Position numbers and translations under genes: made by a program
Notes under the pieces: generated by a model
Seen by the model: only the letters and a program-made list of their open reading frames with translations
Told to the model about the DNA's origin: nothing
Database searches by the model: none
Source of the DNA: CAYUEQ01 sp964443805
GTDB lineage: Bacteria > Bacillota_I > Bacilli_A > RF39 > UBA660
DNA length: 28,877 nucleotides
Direction of reading: 5' to 3'
Assembly (NCBI GenBank): GCA_964443805.1
Contig: CAYUEQ010000007.1
Coordinates: forward strand, 1 to 28,877
Shown here: piece by piece, positions 14,244 to 22,412 of the stretch
Numbering within the stretch: the stretch's first letter is position 1
Layout: each line of letters starts with the position of its first letter

Positions 14244-14954
14244 ATGAAAAGAATTGCATTAAGTTTAGATGGTGTTTTAATTGATTATGATAATTTTATA
14301 ATAATACATGGGACTAAATATTATAAAGACTTATATGGAATTAACATAATTAATTATAATGGATCAGATGTTGATGAACTTTTTGATTTAAAAGATTATT
14401 ACCAAAACAGATATATAAACTTGAGTGAAGAAGAAATTGAAAATATGGTTAATAAATCAAAACAAGATTTCTGGAGAAAACACTTAGTTAAATATTATTT
14501 TAATACATCTTTTAGAGAAGAAGCATCAGAGACTATAAACAAATTATTAGATGAAGATTATCAAATTACAGTTGTAGTAGATAGAAAATTTATTGGTAAT
14601 GAAAACTTATTAGGTAGTTTAATGAGAAAGATTGTTAAACAACAATTCAAAAAAAATGGGATTAAACCAGAAAAATTAAATTTCATCTGGGCTTCTGAAA
14701 TGGATAATATTACTGATTTTGCATATAGAAATTATTTTGATATTATATGTGATTATAATCCAGAAAGATTATTAGTTAACAGCAGTACAGACACAGTAAT
14801 TATTAAAACTAGTTATAATCTTGATAAAGATATAGGGAATGCAGTTAGATTCAGTAATTTTACAGATAATGAATTTTATAATGTGGTAAAAAGTATTGAA
14901 AATAAAAACAAATTATTAAAAGATAATTATTGTTATAGTAAGAAGTTAAAATAA
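14244..14954 (+). CDS. HAD-fold protein with lost catalytic residues, paralogue of next gene
   Basis: A 236-residue protein that aligns without gaps over its first 180 residues to the N-terminal domain of the protein encoded at 15089, about half identical by eye. At the positions that make a HAD phosphatase work, it differs: nucleophile Asp7 is Ser (ALSLDG against ALDLDG), motif II Thr112-Gly113 is Val-Asp, the motif III region Lys153 and Lys156 are Met and Ile, and motif IV GDDKPE is CDYNPE. Elsewhere the two are well conserved (YRNYFDII, LNFIW, QITVV). This pattern fits a pseudoenzyme with a retained fold, perhaps a regulatory or binding partner. The frame is intact, with its own promoter, a GGAGG site and a terminator, so it is not an obvious pseudogene. 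Confidence 0.85.
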   Translation: MKRIALSLDGVLIDYDNFIIIHGTKYYKDLYGINIINYNGSDVDELFDLKDYYQNRYINLSEEEIENMVNKSKQDFWRKHLVKYYFNTSFREEASETINKLLDEDYQITVVVDRKFIGNENLLGSLMRKIVKQQFKKNGIKPEKLNFIWASEMDNITDFAYRNYFDIICDYNPERLLVNSSTDTVIIKTSYNLDKDIGNAVRFSNFTDNEFYNVVKSIENKNKLLKDNYCYSKKLK

Positions 14955-14977
14955 ATTAAAGTTAATTTAACTTTTTT
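14943..14977 (+). terminator. AU-rich terminator of the HAD pseudoenzyme gene
   Basis: AAGTTAAA (14943-14950) pairs with TTTAACTT (14966-14973), and T residues follow. Confidence 0.65.
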
Positions 14978-15037
14978 GCCATCTGGAGTGTAAAAAAGAC
15001 AATGCTTAATTCAACAAAAAACATTTTACAAAAAAAG

Positions 15038-15065
15038 TTGACATAAAATGGAAATTATGTATAAT
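15038..15065 (+). promoter_or_regulatory. SigA promoter of the HAD-adenylation/acyltransferase operon
   Basis: A perfect TTGACA, a 16-base spacer and a perfect TATAAT, 23 bases before the ATG, with a GGGGG-type ribosome-binding site. Confidence 0.88.
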
Positions 15066-15088
15066 ATGAACGTAATAAAGGGGGATTT

Positions 15089-17524
15089 ATGAAAAGAATA
15101 GCATTAGATTTAGACGGTTTTTTGATAGATTTTGAAAAATTTGTAAAAAAGTATGGTAGCATTTATTATGGTGATAAATACGGTTTAAGTATAGTCAATC
15201 CAAATGGAGAAGATGTTGATCAACTTTTCGATTTAGAAAATTATTTTAAAAATATTTATCCGGATTATGATGAAACTCAAATCAAAAAAATGGTTAAAGA
15301 TTCTAAATTAGATTTTTGGCAAAAGCACATGATTCAATATTGCTTTAAAACACCTTTTAGAAATGGTGTAAAAGAAACAATAAACAGATTATTAAGCGAG
15401 GGTTATCAAATAACAGTTGTTACAGGAAGAATGTTTGTTGAAAACGATAATTTATTTGGTAAAACAATGAAAAAAATTGTTAAAAAACAATTTAAGACAA
15501 ACGGAATAGATCCAAAAAAACTTAATTTCATTTGGACATCTGAAAAAGATAATAAAAGAGATATAGTTTATAGAAATTATTTTGATATCATAGGTGATGA
15601 CAAACCAGAAATTCTACGTGCAAATAGTGATATAACTAATACAATAACTATTAACACTAGTTATAATATTGAAGAAAACATTGGTAATGCAATTAGAATA
15701 TCTAGTTTCGAAAACGATGAATTTTATAATGGAATAAAAGAAATTGAAAACAAAAACAATGTTTTAATATCTAATCCTAAGTTTACAGGACAGCCTTCTG
15801 TTGATAAAAAATGGGAAGCACAATATAATGTAGGAGATAAAAAATGGGTTAATTATAATCATTCACCTTATGAACGTCTACAAATGGCTACCATGGATTA
15901 TCCTGATGATATATATATTAAATATGGATTATTTAAAGACTTATTACCTAAAGTGAAAGTTCATAAAAAAATCACTAATAAAGAATTCAATAAAAAAGTT
16001 GATGAATGTGCTAATGCGTTGGTATCTTTTGGAATTAAAAAAGGAGATCTAGTTCCATTTCAATTTGCTAATACCCCAGAAGCTAAAATAGTTATTTATG
16101 CTTTATATAAAATTAAAGCAACAGTTGTACCAATATTCGGATTAGCAGAAAAAGATGAAATTATCACTAAAATTTCTAGTCTACCTGAAAAACCAAAAGT
16201 TTATTTTATTACTGATATAGTGTATTCAAAAGTACAAGAAGCTATGGAAGAATTAGATATAGATAAAGTTATATGTTTATCGCCTGGTACATCTTTACCT
16301 ACAATAGAAAAGATATTCTATCCAGTTTTAGCAAAAGTTTTAAGAAAAAAAGCAGCTACTTTACCAGTTCCTTATAGAGAAAAACAAGATAAATATATAA
16401 AATTCACAGAATTTATTAAAAAAGGAAAAAAAGGGAATTATAAATTTGATACAAGTTTTGATAATAATTATGTAGCAGCTCATTTATTTACTGGAGGTAC
16501 TATTAGTTTTAAAGGTGTTGAACTTACAGAAGGAAATATCGACGCTGGCGTCCATAATTTTTTAAACAAACATTATGATTTTAGAAAAGGAGATACTATT
16601 GGTGACTTTATGCCTTTAGATCACACTTTTGGATTACTAATTGCAAATCATATTGCTACTAGTTTAGGTGTTACCTTAGATGTAATACTAAAATTAGATC
16701 CATCTAAAATTGATAAAATAATAGAAAGAGTAAATATCTTTGGAGGTATACCTACTTTATTTAATGCTATTTATTCTAATCCAAAAGTTAAAAAATTAGA
16801 ATTACAAAAATTAAGAAGTGTATTATCTGGAGGATCTCAATTAAAACAGCAAACTAGAACAAATTTAAATGAATGTTTAGAAAGTTTAGGATCTCCAGCA
16901 AAAGTTAATGATGGATATGGATTAACTGAAACTTCTGGTGGTGTAATATATGATGGAATACCTGCTATAAATCATGATATGAAAATAGTAAATCCAAAAA
17001 CTAGAGAAGAGCTAGGTTATGGAGATGGTATTAAAAATGTTGGTGTATTATGTGTAAGAGGACCTTTAATAATGAAAGGTTATTCAAACAACCCAAAACT
17101 GACAGCAGATGTACTAGAAGATGGATGGTTCTATACTGGTGACACAGGTTACATCGATATAGATGGTAAATTTCAATATACAAATAGACTAGATGATTTA
17201 ATTATTGTAAATGGAAACAATGTTTATCCAAATGATATTGAAAAGTTATTAGATACAATTGATGGAATAAAAAATAATTCTGTAATTGGAAAAAAAGATG
17301 ATCAAAAAGGAGAAGTAGCTGTAGCATTAATCGAATTAGAAGATGGTGTAGAGTATACCCAAAAATTAGAAGATGAGATTAATGAAATTTATTCACAACT
17401 ACCATATTTTGCAAAACCAGTTGAAACAGTATTAGTTAATAAATTAGCTGATACAAGAATTTTTAAACCTGACAAAAAAGCACACCGTTTAGTTTTAAAT
17501 AAAATACAAGAAACAGGATTATAA
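15089..17524 (+). CDS. HAD phosphatase domain fused to acyl-adenylating enzyme
   Basis: An 811-residue fusion. Residues 1-225 are a HAD domain of the 5'-nucleotidase/NT5C-like type with Asp7-x-Asp9 (ALDLDG), Thr112-Gly-Arg (VVTGR), and Gly169-Asp-Asp (IIGDDKPE); it looks active. Residues 250-811 are an AMP-forming acyl-CoA/acyl-ACP synthetase domain: A3 P-loop region FTGGTISFKGVELTEGN near 468, A5 YGLTET at 610-615, A7 YTGDTGYIDIDG near 683, A8 RLDDLIIVNGNNVYP, and a candidate A10 Lys793 in RIFKPDKK. The A3 loop lacks the usual TTGxPKG. The stop is one base from the start of an acyltransferase gene. The simplest reading is activation of a fatty acid for transfer to a lipid, as in Aas-type pairs, with the HAD domain removing a phosphate somewhere in the pathway. 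The role of the fusion is inferred. Confidence 0.88.
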   Translation: MKRIALDLDGFLIDFEKFVKKYGSIYYGDKYGLSIVNPNGEDVDQLFDLENYFKNIYPDYDETQIKKMVKDSKLDFWQKHMIQYCFKTPFRNGVKETINRLLSEGYQITVVTGRMFVENDNLFGKTMKKIVKKQFKTNGIDPKKLNFIWTSEKDNKRDIVYRNYFDIIGDDKPEILRANSDITNTITINTSYNIEENIGNAIRISSFENDEFYNGIKEIENKNNVLISNPKFTGQPSVDKKWEAQYNVGDKKWVNYNHSPYERLQMATMDYPDDIYIKYGLFKDLLPKVKVHKKITNKEFNKKVDECANALVSFGIKKGDLVPFQFANTPEAKIVIYALYKIKATVVPIFGLAEKDEIITKISSLPEKPKVYFITDIVYSKVQEAMEELDIDKVICLSPGTSLPTIEKIFYPVLAKVLRKKAATLPVPYREKQDKYIKFTEFIKKGKKGNYKFDTSFDNNYVAAHLFTGGTISFKGVELTEGNIDAGVHNFLNKHYDFRKGDTIGDFMPLDHTFGLLIANHIATSLGVTLDVILKLDPSKIDKIIERVNIFGGIPTLFNAIYSNPKVKKLELQKLRSVLSGGSQLKQQTRTNLNECLESLGSPAKVNDGYGLTETSGGVIYDGIPAINHDMKIVNPKTREELGYGDGIKNVGVLCVRGPLIMKGYSNNPKLTADVLEDGWFYTGDTGYIDIDGKFQYTNRLDDLIIVNGNNVYPNDIEKLLDTIDGIKNNSVIGKKDDQKGEVAVALIELEDGVEYTQKLEDEINEIYSQLPYFAKPVETVLVNKLADTRIFKPDKKAHRLVLNKIQETGL

Positions 17525-17525
17525 T

Positions 17526-18305
17526 ATGAAAGAATACAAAGATCAAAATTATAGAACTTTTAAAATTTTAAGAGGTATTGGAGTACCTATATTTAACCTT
17601 ATTTATCATCCTAAAATAAATAATAAAGATCTTATTCCTGAAAATGAGCCAACTATATTTTTTGGAAATCATAGACATGTATTTGATCAATTTCCTGTAA
17701 TATGTGCAACATCTAAATATACTAGATGGTTTGCAAAAAAAGAATATTTTGATTCAAAAATTGGTCCTTTGTATAAGGCAACAGGATGCATAGAAGTTGA
17801 TAGAGATGGAGATACATCTAGCGCAATGGACGAAGCTCTATATTGTTTAGAAAATGGTGGAAGTGTTGGTATATTTCCAGAAGGTACTAGAAATATATAT
17901 TATTTAGCCATAATAGCAAAAGAACAAGCGTTATTTGAATTTAAAAATATGATTGATAAATACGGTATAGAAAATGAAAAGACTAAAAAATCATTTATAA
18001 ATTATAAAAAAGCATGTGAATCAATTACAAAAGCAAAAGAAATTTTAGAAAAACGTGGGTTTGATGTTATAGAAGACGAGGAATTACTGCCTTTTAAAAA
18101 AGGAGCTGCAATTTTAGCTAATAAAACAGGGGCATCTTTAATACCCTTTGCAGTAACAGGAGATTATAAATTTTTAAATAATAACTTGATTGTTTCTTTT
18201 GGAGAAAAAATAGAGCCCGGAAACAAAACAGTTGAAGACTTAAATAAAGAAATGTATGCATCAGTGAAAAAATTAGTATTAAAACAAGAGTTAAAAAGCA
18301 ACTAA
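17526..18305 (+). CDS. PlsC-type acyltransferase with internal insertion
   Basis: A 259-residue lysophosphatidic acid acyltransferase-like protein. Motif I is NHRHVFD (HxxxxD), motif III FPEGTR, and the C-terminal LIPFAVTG also fits. Between FPEGTRN and the usual LPFKKGAAILA lies an extra segment of about 60 residues, helical and charged (IIAKEQALFEFKN to KRGFDVIEDEE), not found in standard PlsC. It has no long N-terminal membrane helix. It would transfer an acyl chain to a lysolipid or another acceptor. It starts one base after the stop of the HAD-adenylation fusion, so the two are translationally coupled and probably act together. Confidence 0.9.
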   Translation: MKEYKDQNYRTFKILRGIGVPIFNLIYHPKINNKDLIPENEPTIFFGNHRHVFDQFPVICATSKYTRWFAKKEYFDSKIGPLYKATGCIEVDRDGDTSSAMDEALYCLENGGSVGIFPEGTRNIYYLAIIAKEQALFEFKNMIDKYGIENEKTKKSFINYKKACESITKAKEILEKRGFDVIEDEELLPFKKGAAILANKTGASLIPFAVTGDYKFLNNNLIVSFGEKIEPGNKTVEDLNKEMYASVKKLVLKQELKSN

Positions 18306-18319
18306 AAAGTTGCTTTTTT
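18293..18319 (+). terminator. Terminator of the acyltransferase operon
   Basis: AAAAAGCAAC pairs with GTTGCTTTTT around loop TAAAAA; the stop codon TAA is at the stem-loop boundary. Confidence 0.9.
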
Positions 18320-18399
18320 AGTTGTAGGTATAATATATTCCTTTTTATTCAAAATCGTGGTAGTATTATATATATAATAAAGTAAAGTAGTGTGATTTA

Positions 18400-20256
18400 A
18401 TGAAATTTAACATACAATTTCAATTGTTTAGTTTATTCTATTCAATTATATTTTTAATAATTTTTGAATCTAAACCGCGTTTACAATCATTAGAAAATAA
18501 AATGTATAAAGGTCTAGTTACTGTGAATATAACAACATTAATTTTAGATTTGTTAAGTGTTTTTACTATTAATTTCTATAATGGTACTTATTTAAATATG
18601 TTTGTAGCTAAAGCATATTTATTATCTTTAGCCATATGGATTTTGTTATTTGTCTTATATTTTGTTGCAACTATCGCAAATTCAAAACCAAATAGAACAA
18701 AAATATTACATTATTATCAATTAAACAAAAATAATAAATTATTTTTCAACCTTTTAATATTAATCACAATTATTGCTAGTTTTCTGATTGTATTACTTCC
18801 GTTATATTTTTATAATAATAATGGGGTATACTCTTACGGACCTGCATCTATGATTTTATATGTTTTAAACCCTATAATGCTTATTATTTGTTTAACAATT
18901 ATAGTTAAGAATTTAAAAATTATAAAAAAACAACGAGTAATTCCTGTTTTAGCTTTTATACTTTTAGCAATAATTGCAATACCAATTCAATTTTTTAATC
19001 CATCAATACTATTAATAAGTTCTGTTCAAGCTGCAGTAATAATATTAATGTTTAATACCATTGAAAATCCTGATATGAGAATGATTAATGAATTAAACAT
19101 TGCAAAAGATACAGCAGAAAAAGCTAATAACTTTAAGACTGAGTTCTTATCAAATATGTCGCACGAAGTTAGGACACCACTAAACGCAATAGTCGGTTTT
19201 TCTGAATCATTAACTGAAGAAGAGTTACCAAAACCTGCTCAAGAATCAGTAAAAGACATTGTTATGGCATCTAATAATTTATTAGAGATAGTAAATAGTA
19301 TCTTAGATATATCAAAAATAGAAGCTAATAAGATAGAAATAGTTAATACTGATTATAGTACTGAAGCGCTAATTGATGAGTTAATTTCTTTAACCAAAGG
19401 TAGAATAATGGATAAACCTTTGGAATTTAGAACTTCATTTGATTCTAGTCTACCTCAGTATTTACATGGTGATCATCAGAGATTAAAACAAGTTATAGTG
19501 AACTTATTAACCAATTCAGTTAAGTATACAAAAGAAGGGTATATTGAATTTAAAATTAATTGTGTTCAAATAAATGATATCTGTCGTTTAATAATATCGG
19601 TTGAAGATTCAGGAATTGGAATTAAACCAGAAAAAATAGATAAACTATTTACTAAATTTGAAAGATTAGATGTCCAAAATAATACAACTGCAGAAGGAAC
19701 AGGGCTAGGACTTGCTATAGCAAAAATGTTAGTTGAATTAATGGGCGGAAAAATAGTATGTCAAAGTATCTATGGAAAAGGATCGAGATTTACAGTAGCG
19801 GTAAATCAAAAAATAGTAACAGGAACACCAGTAATAACAAACCAATCAAATAAAAATAAAACTTTAAATATAGGAAAAATAGATTTAAGTGATAAAACAA
19901 TACTTTTAGTAGATGATAATGTAGTTAACTTAAAAGTAGCATCAAAATTACTACAACCATATAAAGTAAAAACAATTGAAGTAACAAGTGGTATTGAATG
20001 TATAGAATTAATAAAACAAGGAAACAAATATGATTTAATATTAATGGATGATATGATGCCTAAGATGAAAGGAACTGAAGCACTACATATCTTAAGGCAA
20101 GATTCATCATTTAACATCCCAGTAGTAGCATTAACAGCAAATGCAATATCAGGTATGAGAGAAAAATACTTAAACGATGGGTTTGATGATTACTTAGCTA
20201 AACCAATAGATAGAAGTGAACTAGATCGTGTTATGAAAGAATATTTAAGTGACTAA
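18400..20256 (+). CDS. Hybrid sensor histidine kinase with receiver domain
   Basis: A 618-residue membrane kinase. Residues 1-225 hold about seven hydrophobic helices and serve as the sensor; no extracellular ligand domain is present. A HisKA domain follows with His255 in SHEVRTPLNAI, then a HATPase domain (DSGIGIKPEKI, GTGLGLAIAKML), then a receiver domain with the acidic pair VDDN, phospho-acceptor Asp550 in LMDDMMP, TA in VVALTAN, and Lys in LAKPID. The input signal is unknown. A perfect TATAAT lies at 18373-18378. A long hairpin ends the gene. The next gene encodes an Hpt-receiver protein that can take the phosphate from Asp550, so the two form a relay. Confidence 0.93.
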   Translation: MKFNIQFQLFSLFYSIIFLIIFESKPRLQSLENKMYKGLVTVNITTLILDLLSVFTINFYNGTYLNMFVAKAYLLSLAIWILLFVLYFVATIANSKPNRTKILHYYQLNKNNKLFFNLLILITIIASFLIVLLPLYFYNNNGVYSYGPASMILYVLNPIMLIICLTIIVKNLKIIKKQRVIPVLAFILLAIIAIPIQFFNPSILLISSVQAAVIILMFNTIENPDMRMINELNIAKDTAEKANNFKTEFLSNMSHEVRTPLNAIVGFSESLTEEELPKPAQESVKDIVMASNNLLEIVNSILDISKIEANKIEIVNTDYSTEALIDELISLTKGRIMDKPLEFRTSFDSSLPQYLHGDHQRLKQVIVNLLTNSVKYTKEGYIEFKINCVQINDICRLIISVEDSGIGIKPEKIDKLFTKFERLDVQNNTTAEGTGLGLAIAKMLVELMGGKIVCQSIYGKGSRFTVAVNQKIVTGTPVITNQSNKNKTLNIGKIDLSDKTILLVDDNVVNLKVASKLLQPYKVKTIEVTSGIECIELIKQGNKYDLILMDDMMPKMKGTEALHILRQDSSFNIPVVALTANAISGMREKYLNDGFDDYLAKPIDRSELDRVMKEYLSD

Positions 20257-20314
20257 AATGAACAACAACAAGACAATCATATTCGCCGCTTGAAACTTAT
20301 TAAATATAATTACC

Positions 20315-20358
20315 AAAAACGTTAAATGGCTTGTTAACACACAAATTTAACGTTTTTT
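20315..20358 (+). terminator. Terminator of the hybrid kinase gene
   Basis: AAAAACGTTAAAT pairs with ATTTAACGTTTTT (13 bp) around a 17-base loop. The rest of the 170-base intergenic stretch holds only the promoter below. Confidence 0.8.
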
Positions 20359-20389
20359 ATTGATTTTAATATTTACATTTTAAAATATA

Positions 20390-20398
20390 TGATATAAT
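20390..20398 (+). promoter_or_regulatory. Extended -10 promoter of the Hpt-receiver gene
   Basis: TGA followed by a perfect TATAAT; TTTACA lies 15 bases upstream. The distance to the GTG start is about 28 bases. Confidence 0.6.
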
Positions 20399-20426
20399 AA
20401 AACTATCAAGATAGGTTGTGGTATAA

Positions 20427-21227
20427 GTGAAAGATGTGAGTATTTTAACTAACAACGGGGTAAATCTTCATCAGGCGTTAGAATTATTTGGAGACATAGA
20501 AACATATAATGAACTTTTAGGAACATTTCTAGTAGAAATTGATGAAAAGCTTGTAAAAGCAACTCATTATAAAACAAAAGCTGATATGGCTAATTATGCA
20601 ATTTTTGTTCACTCTATTAAGAGTGATGCGAGAAATTTCGGATTTGATAAGCTAGGAGAAATGGCTTTTCAACATGAAATAGAAAGTAAAGCAAATAACA
20701 TGTATTATGTATATGATAATTTTGATAGCTTAATTAATGAAGCTAAAAGAATAATTTCTGTTGTAAAGCAATACATGGGAGAAATTCCTGTGGTAAATTC
20801 AGAGCCCAAATTTTTAGAACCGAGTTCTGAATCTAATGAGAACAATAAAATTAAAAAATTATTAGTAGTCGATGATTCAAATATCATTCGTACATTAATC
20901 CAAAATATATTTAAAGGTAATTTTGAAGTGCTTACAGCTAATGATGGTGAGGAAGCTATCAAAATTGTCGAAGAACATGGTAATGAATTAGTAGGTATGC
21001 TACTTGATTTAATGATGCCCAACGTAGATGGTTTTTCTGTGTTGGCTTTTTTTAAAGAAAATGATCTTTTTAAACAAATACCTGTTTCGATAATTACTGG
21101 AATTGATTCTAAAGAAGTTATCCATAAAGCATTTGAATATCCAATAGTTGATATGTTACAAAAACCATTTAATGAAGCTAATGTAAGATCAATTGTTGAA
21201 AAAACAATAAATAATGTAAGAGTCTAA
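20427..21227 (+). CDS. Hpt-receiver phosphorelay protein
   Basis: A 266-residue cytoplasmic protein. The N-terminal Hpt domain has His62 in FVHSIKSDARNFGF (the HSxKS motif), followed by a linker rich in Ser, Glu and Asn, then a receiver domain with the acidic pair in LLVVDDSN, Asp194 in LLDLMMPNVDG, and Lys in QKPF. There is no DNA-binding, cyclase or enzyme output domain. Read with the hybrid kinase upstream, the order is His255-Asp550-His62-Asp194. The start is GTG, with an unusual upstream site (AGATAGGTTGTG) shared with the orphan gene at 10875. It has its own promoter and terminator. Confidence 0.9.
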   Translation: MKDVSILTNNGVNLHQALELFGDIETYNELLGTFLVEIDEKLVKATHYKTKADMANYAIFVHSIKSDARNFGFDKLGEMAFQHEIESKANNMYYVYDNFDSLINEAKRIISVVKQYMGEIPVVNSEPKFLEPSSESNENNKIKKLLVVDDSNIIRTLIQNIFKGNFEVLTANDGEEAIKIVEEHGNELVGMLLDLMMPNVDGFSVLAFFKENDLFKQIPVSIITGIDSKEVIHKAFEYPIVDMLQKPFNEANVRSIVEKTINNVRV

Positions 21228-21243
21228 TTATTAGATTCTTTTT
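21218..21243 (+). terminator. Terminator of the Hpt-receiver gene
   Basis: AAGAGTCTAA pairs with TTAGATTCTT (one G-T) around loop TTA, with T residues after. It overlaps the stop codon. Confidence 0.85.
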
Positions 21244-21329
21244 ATTTGACAAAAAATAGGTATAAAAGTAAGTGTTTTATTATTAACTTCACTTATTTTA
21301 TAGTATAATTAATTAAAGGTGATTTATTT

Positions 21330-22412
21330 ATGAGAGTTGTTGTATCAGCAGGAGGTACTGGAGGGCATATTTATCCAGCACTTGCAATAATAAAAAAAAT
21401 AAAAGAAAAAGAACCAAAGTCCGAAATTTTATATATAGGAACCCATAATCGTATGGAAAAAGATATAGTTCCAGAACAAGGAATTAAATATATTGGAATT
21501 GAAATATACGGGTTTATGAAATCGAAAATGGGTAGAAATATTAAAAACATAGGTTTGATTTATAAATCATACCGACAATGTAAAAAAATATTAAATGATT
21601 TTAAGCCAGATGTTGTCTTAGGAATCGGTGGATATGTAACTTATCCGGTTATCAAAGCGGCTAAATCGCTAAATATAAAGACTTTTATTCATGAACAGAA
21701 TAGCATTCCAGGAAGATCAAACCAAGCTTTAGCAAAGTATGCAGATATAGTTGGTATTTCTTTTCCGAATACTTCGAAATATTTTAAAAATTCAAATGTA
21801 GTTCTTACCGGCAATCCGTGTAATGAAACAGCAGTTGAAGTTAAAAAAATAAATAAAAAAGATTTAGGACTAAGTAATTCTAAAAAACTAGTATTAGTTG
21901 TAGCTGGATCTCTAGGATCGCAATCATTAAATGATAGAATGATAAATTTTTTAAATTTAGCTTCAAAAGAAAAATTTGAAGTTTTATATGTAACAGGTAA
22001 TGCTAATTATGAGGAATTTATAAATGCCCAAAAATTTGCTAAAAACATCAAAATAGTACCCTATGTTAATAATTTACCAGGGTTAATGAAAGTATCAGAT
22101 TTAATGATAACAAGAGCAGGAGCAACTACTATAAGTGAAATACTAGCATTAAAAGTTCCTAGTATATTTATTCCATCACCAAATGTTGCAAATAATCATC
22201 AGTATTACAATGCTTTAGAATTAAAGGAAGCAAATGCAGCTGAATTAATATTAGAATCAGAAATAGATGAAAAAATATTATTAGATTTAGTTAAAGAAAT
22301 ATTAACTAATAAAGAAAAAACATTATTTATGAAAAAACAATTAGAAAAATTATCGATAAATAATAGTGCTACAATTATTTATGAAACATTAAAGGATATG
22401 ATTATATGGTAG
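21330..22412 (+). CDS. murG: MurG, lipid II-forming GlcNAc transferase
   Basis: A 360-residue GT-B glycosyltransferase that adds GlcNAc to lipid I at the inner face of the membrane. Signatures: GGTGGHIYPALAI at the N-terminus, HEQNSIPGRSN, VVAGSLGSQSLND, and the UDP-GlcNAc-binding region TRAGATTISEI followed by IPSPNVANNHQYYNA. Ribosome-binding site AAAGGTGAT. A perfect TATAAT at 21304-21309 lies upstream. It overlaps murB by 7 bases. The gene order murG-murB-ftsQ is a piece of the division and cell-wall cluster. Confidence 0.97.
   Translation: MRVVVSAGGTGGHIYPALAIIKKIKEKEPKSEILYIGTHNRMEKDIVPEQGIKYIGIEIYGFMKSKMGRNIKNIGLIYKSYRQCKKILNDFKPDVVLGIGGYVTYPVIKAAKSLNIKTFIHEQNSIPGRSNQALAKYADIVGISFPNTSKYFKNSNVVLTGNPCNETAVEVKKINKKDLGLSNSKKLVLVVAGSLGSQSLNDRMINFLNLASKEKFEVLYVTGNANYEEFINAQKFAKNIKIVPYVNNLPGLMKVSDLMITRAGATTISEILALKVPSIFIPSPNVANNHQYYNALELKEANAAELILESEIDEKILLDLVKEILTNKEKTLFMKKQLEKLSINNSATIIYETLKDMIIW

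Noticed and set aside
14955..15037. Regulatory leader or riboswitch between the two HAD genes
   Set aside because: Only short A/T complementarities are present, upstream of the promoter, and no known aptamer pattern is visible.
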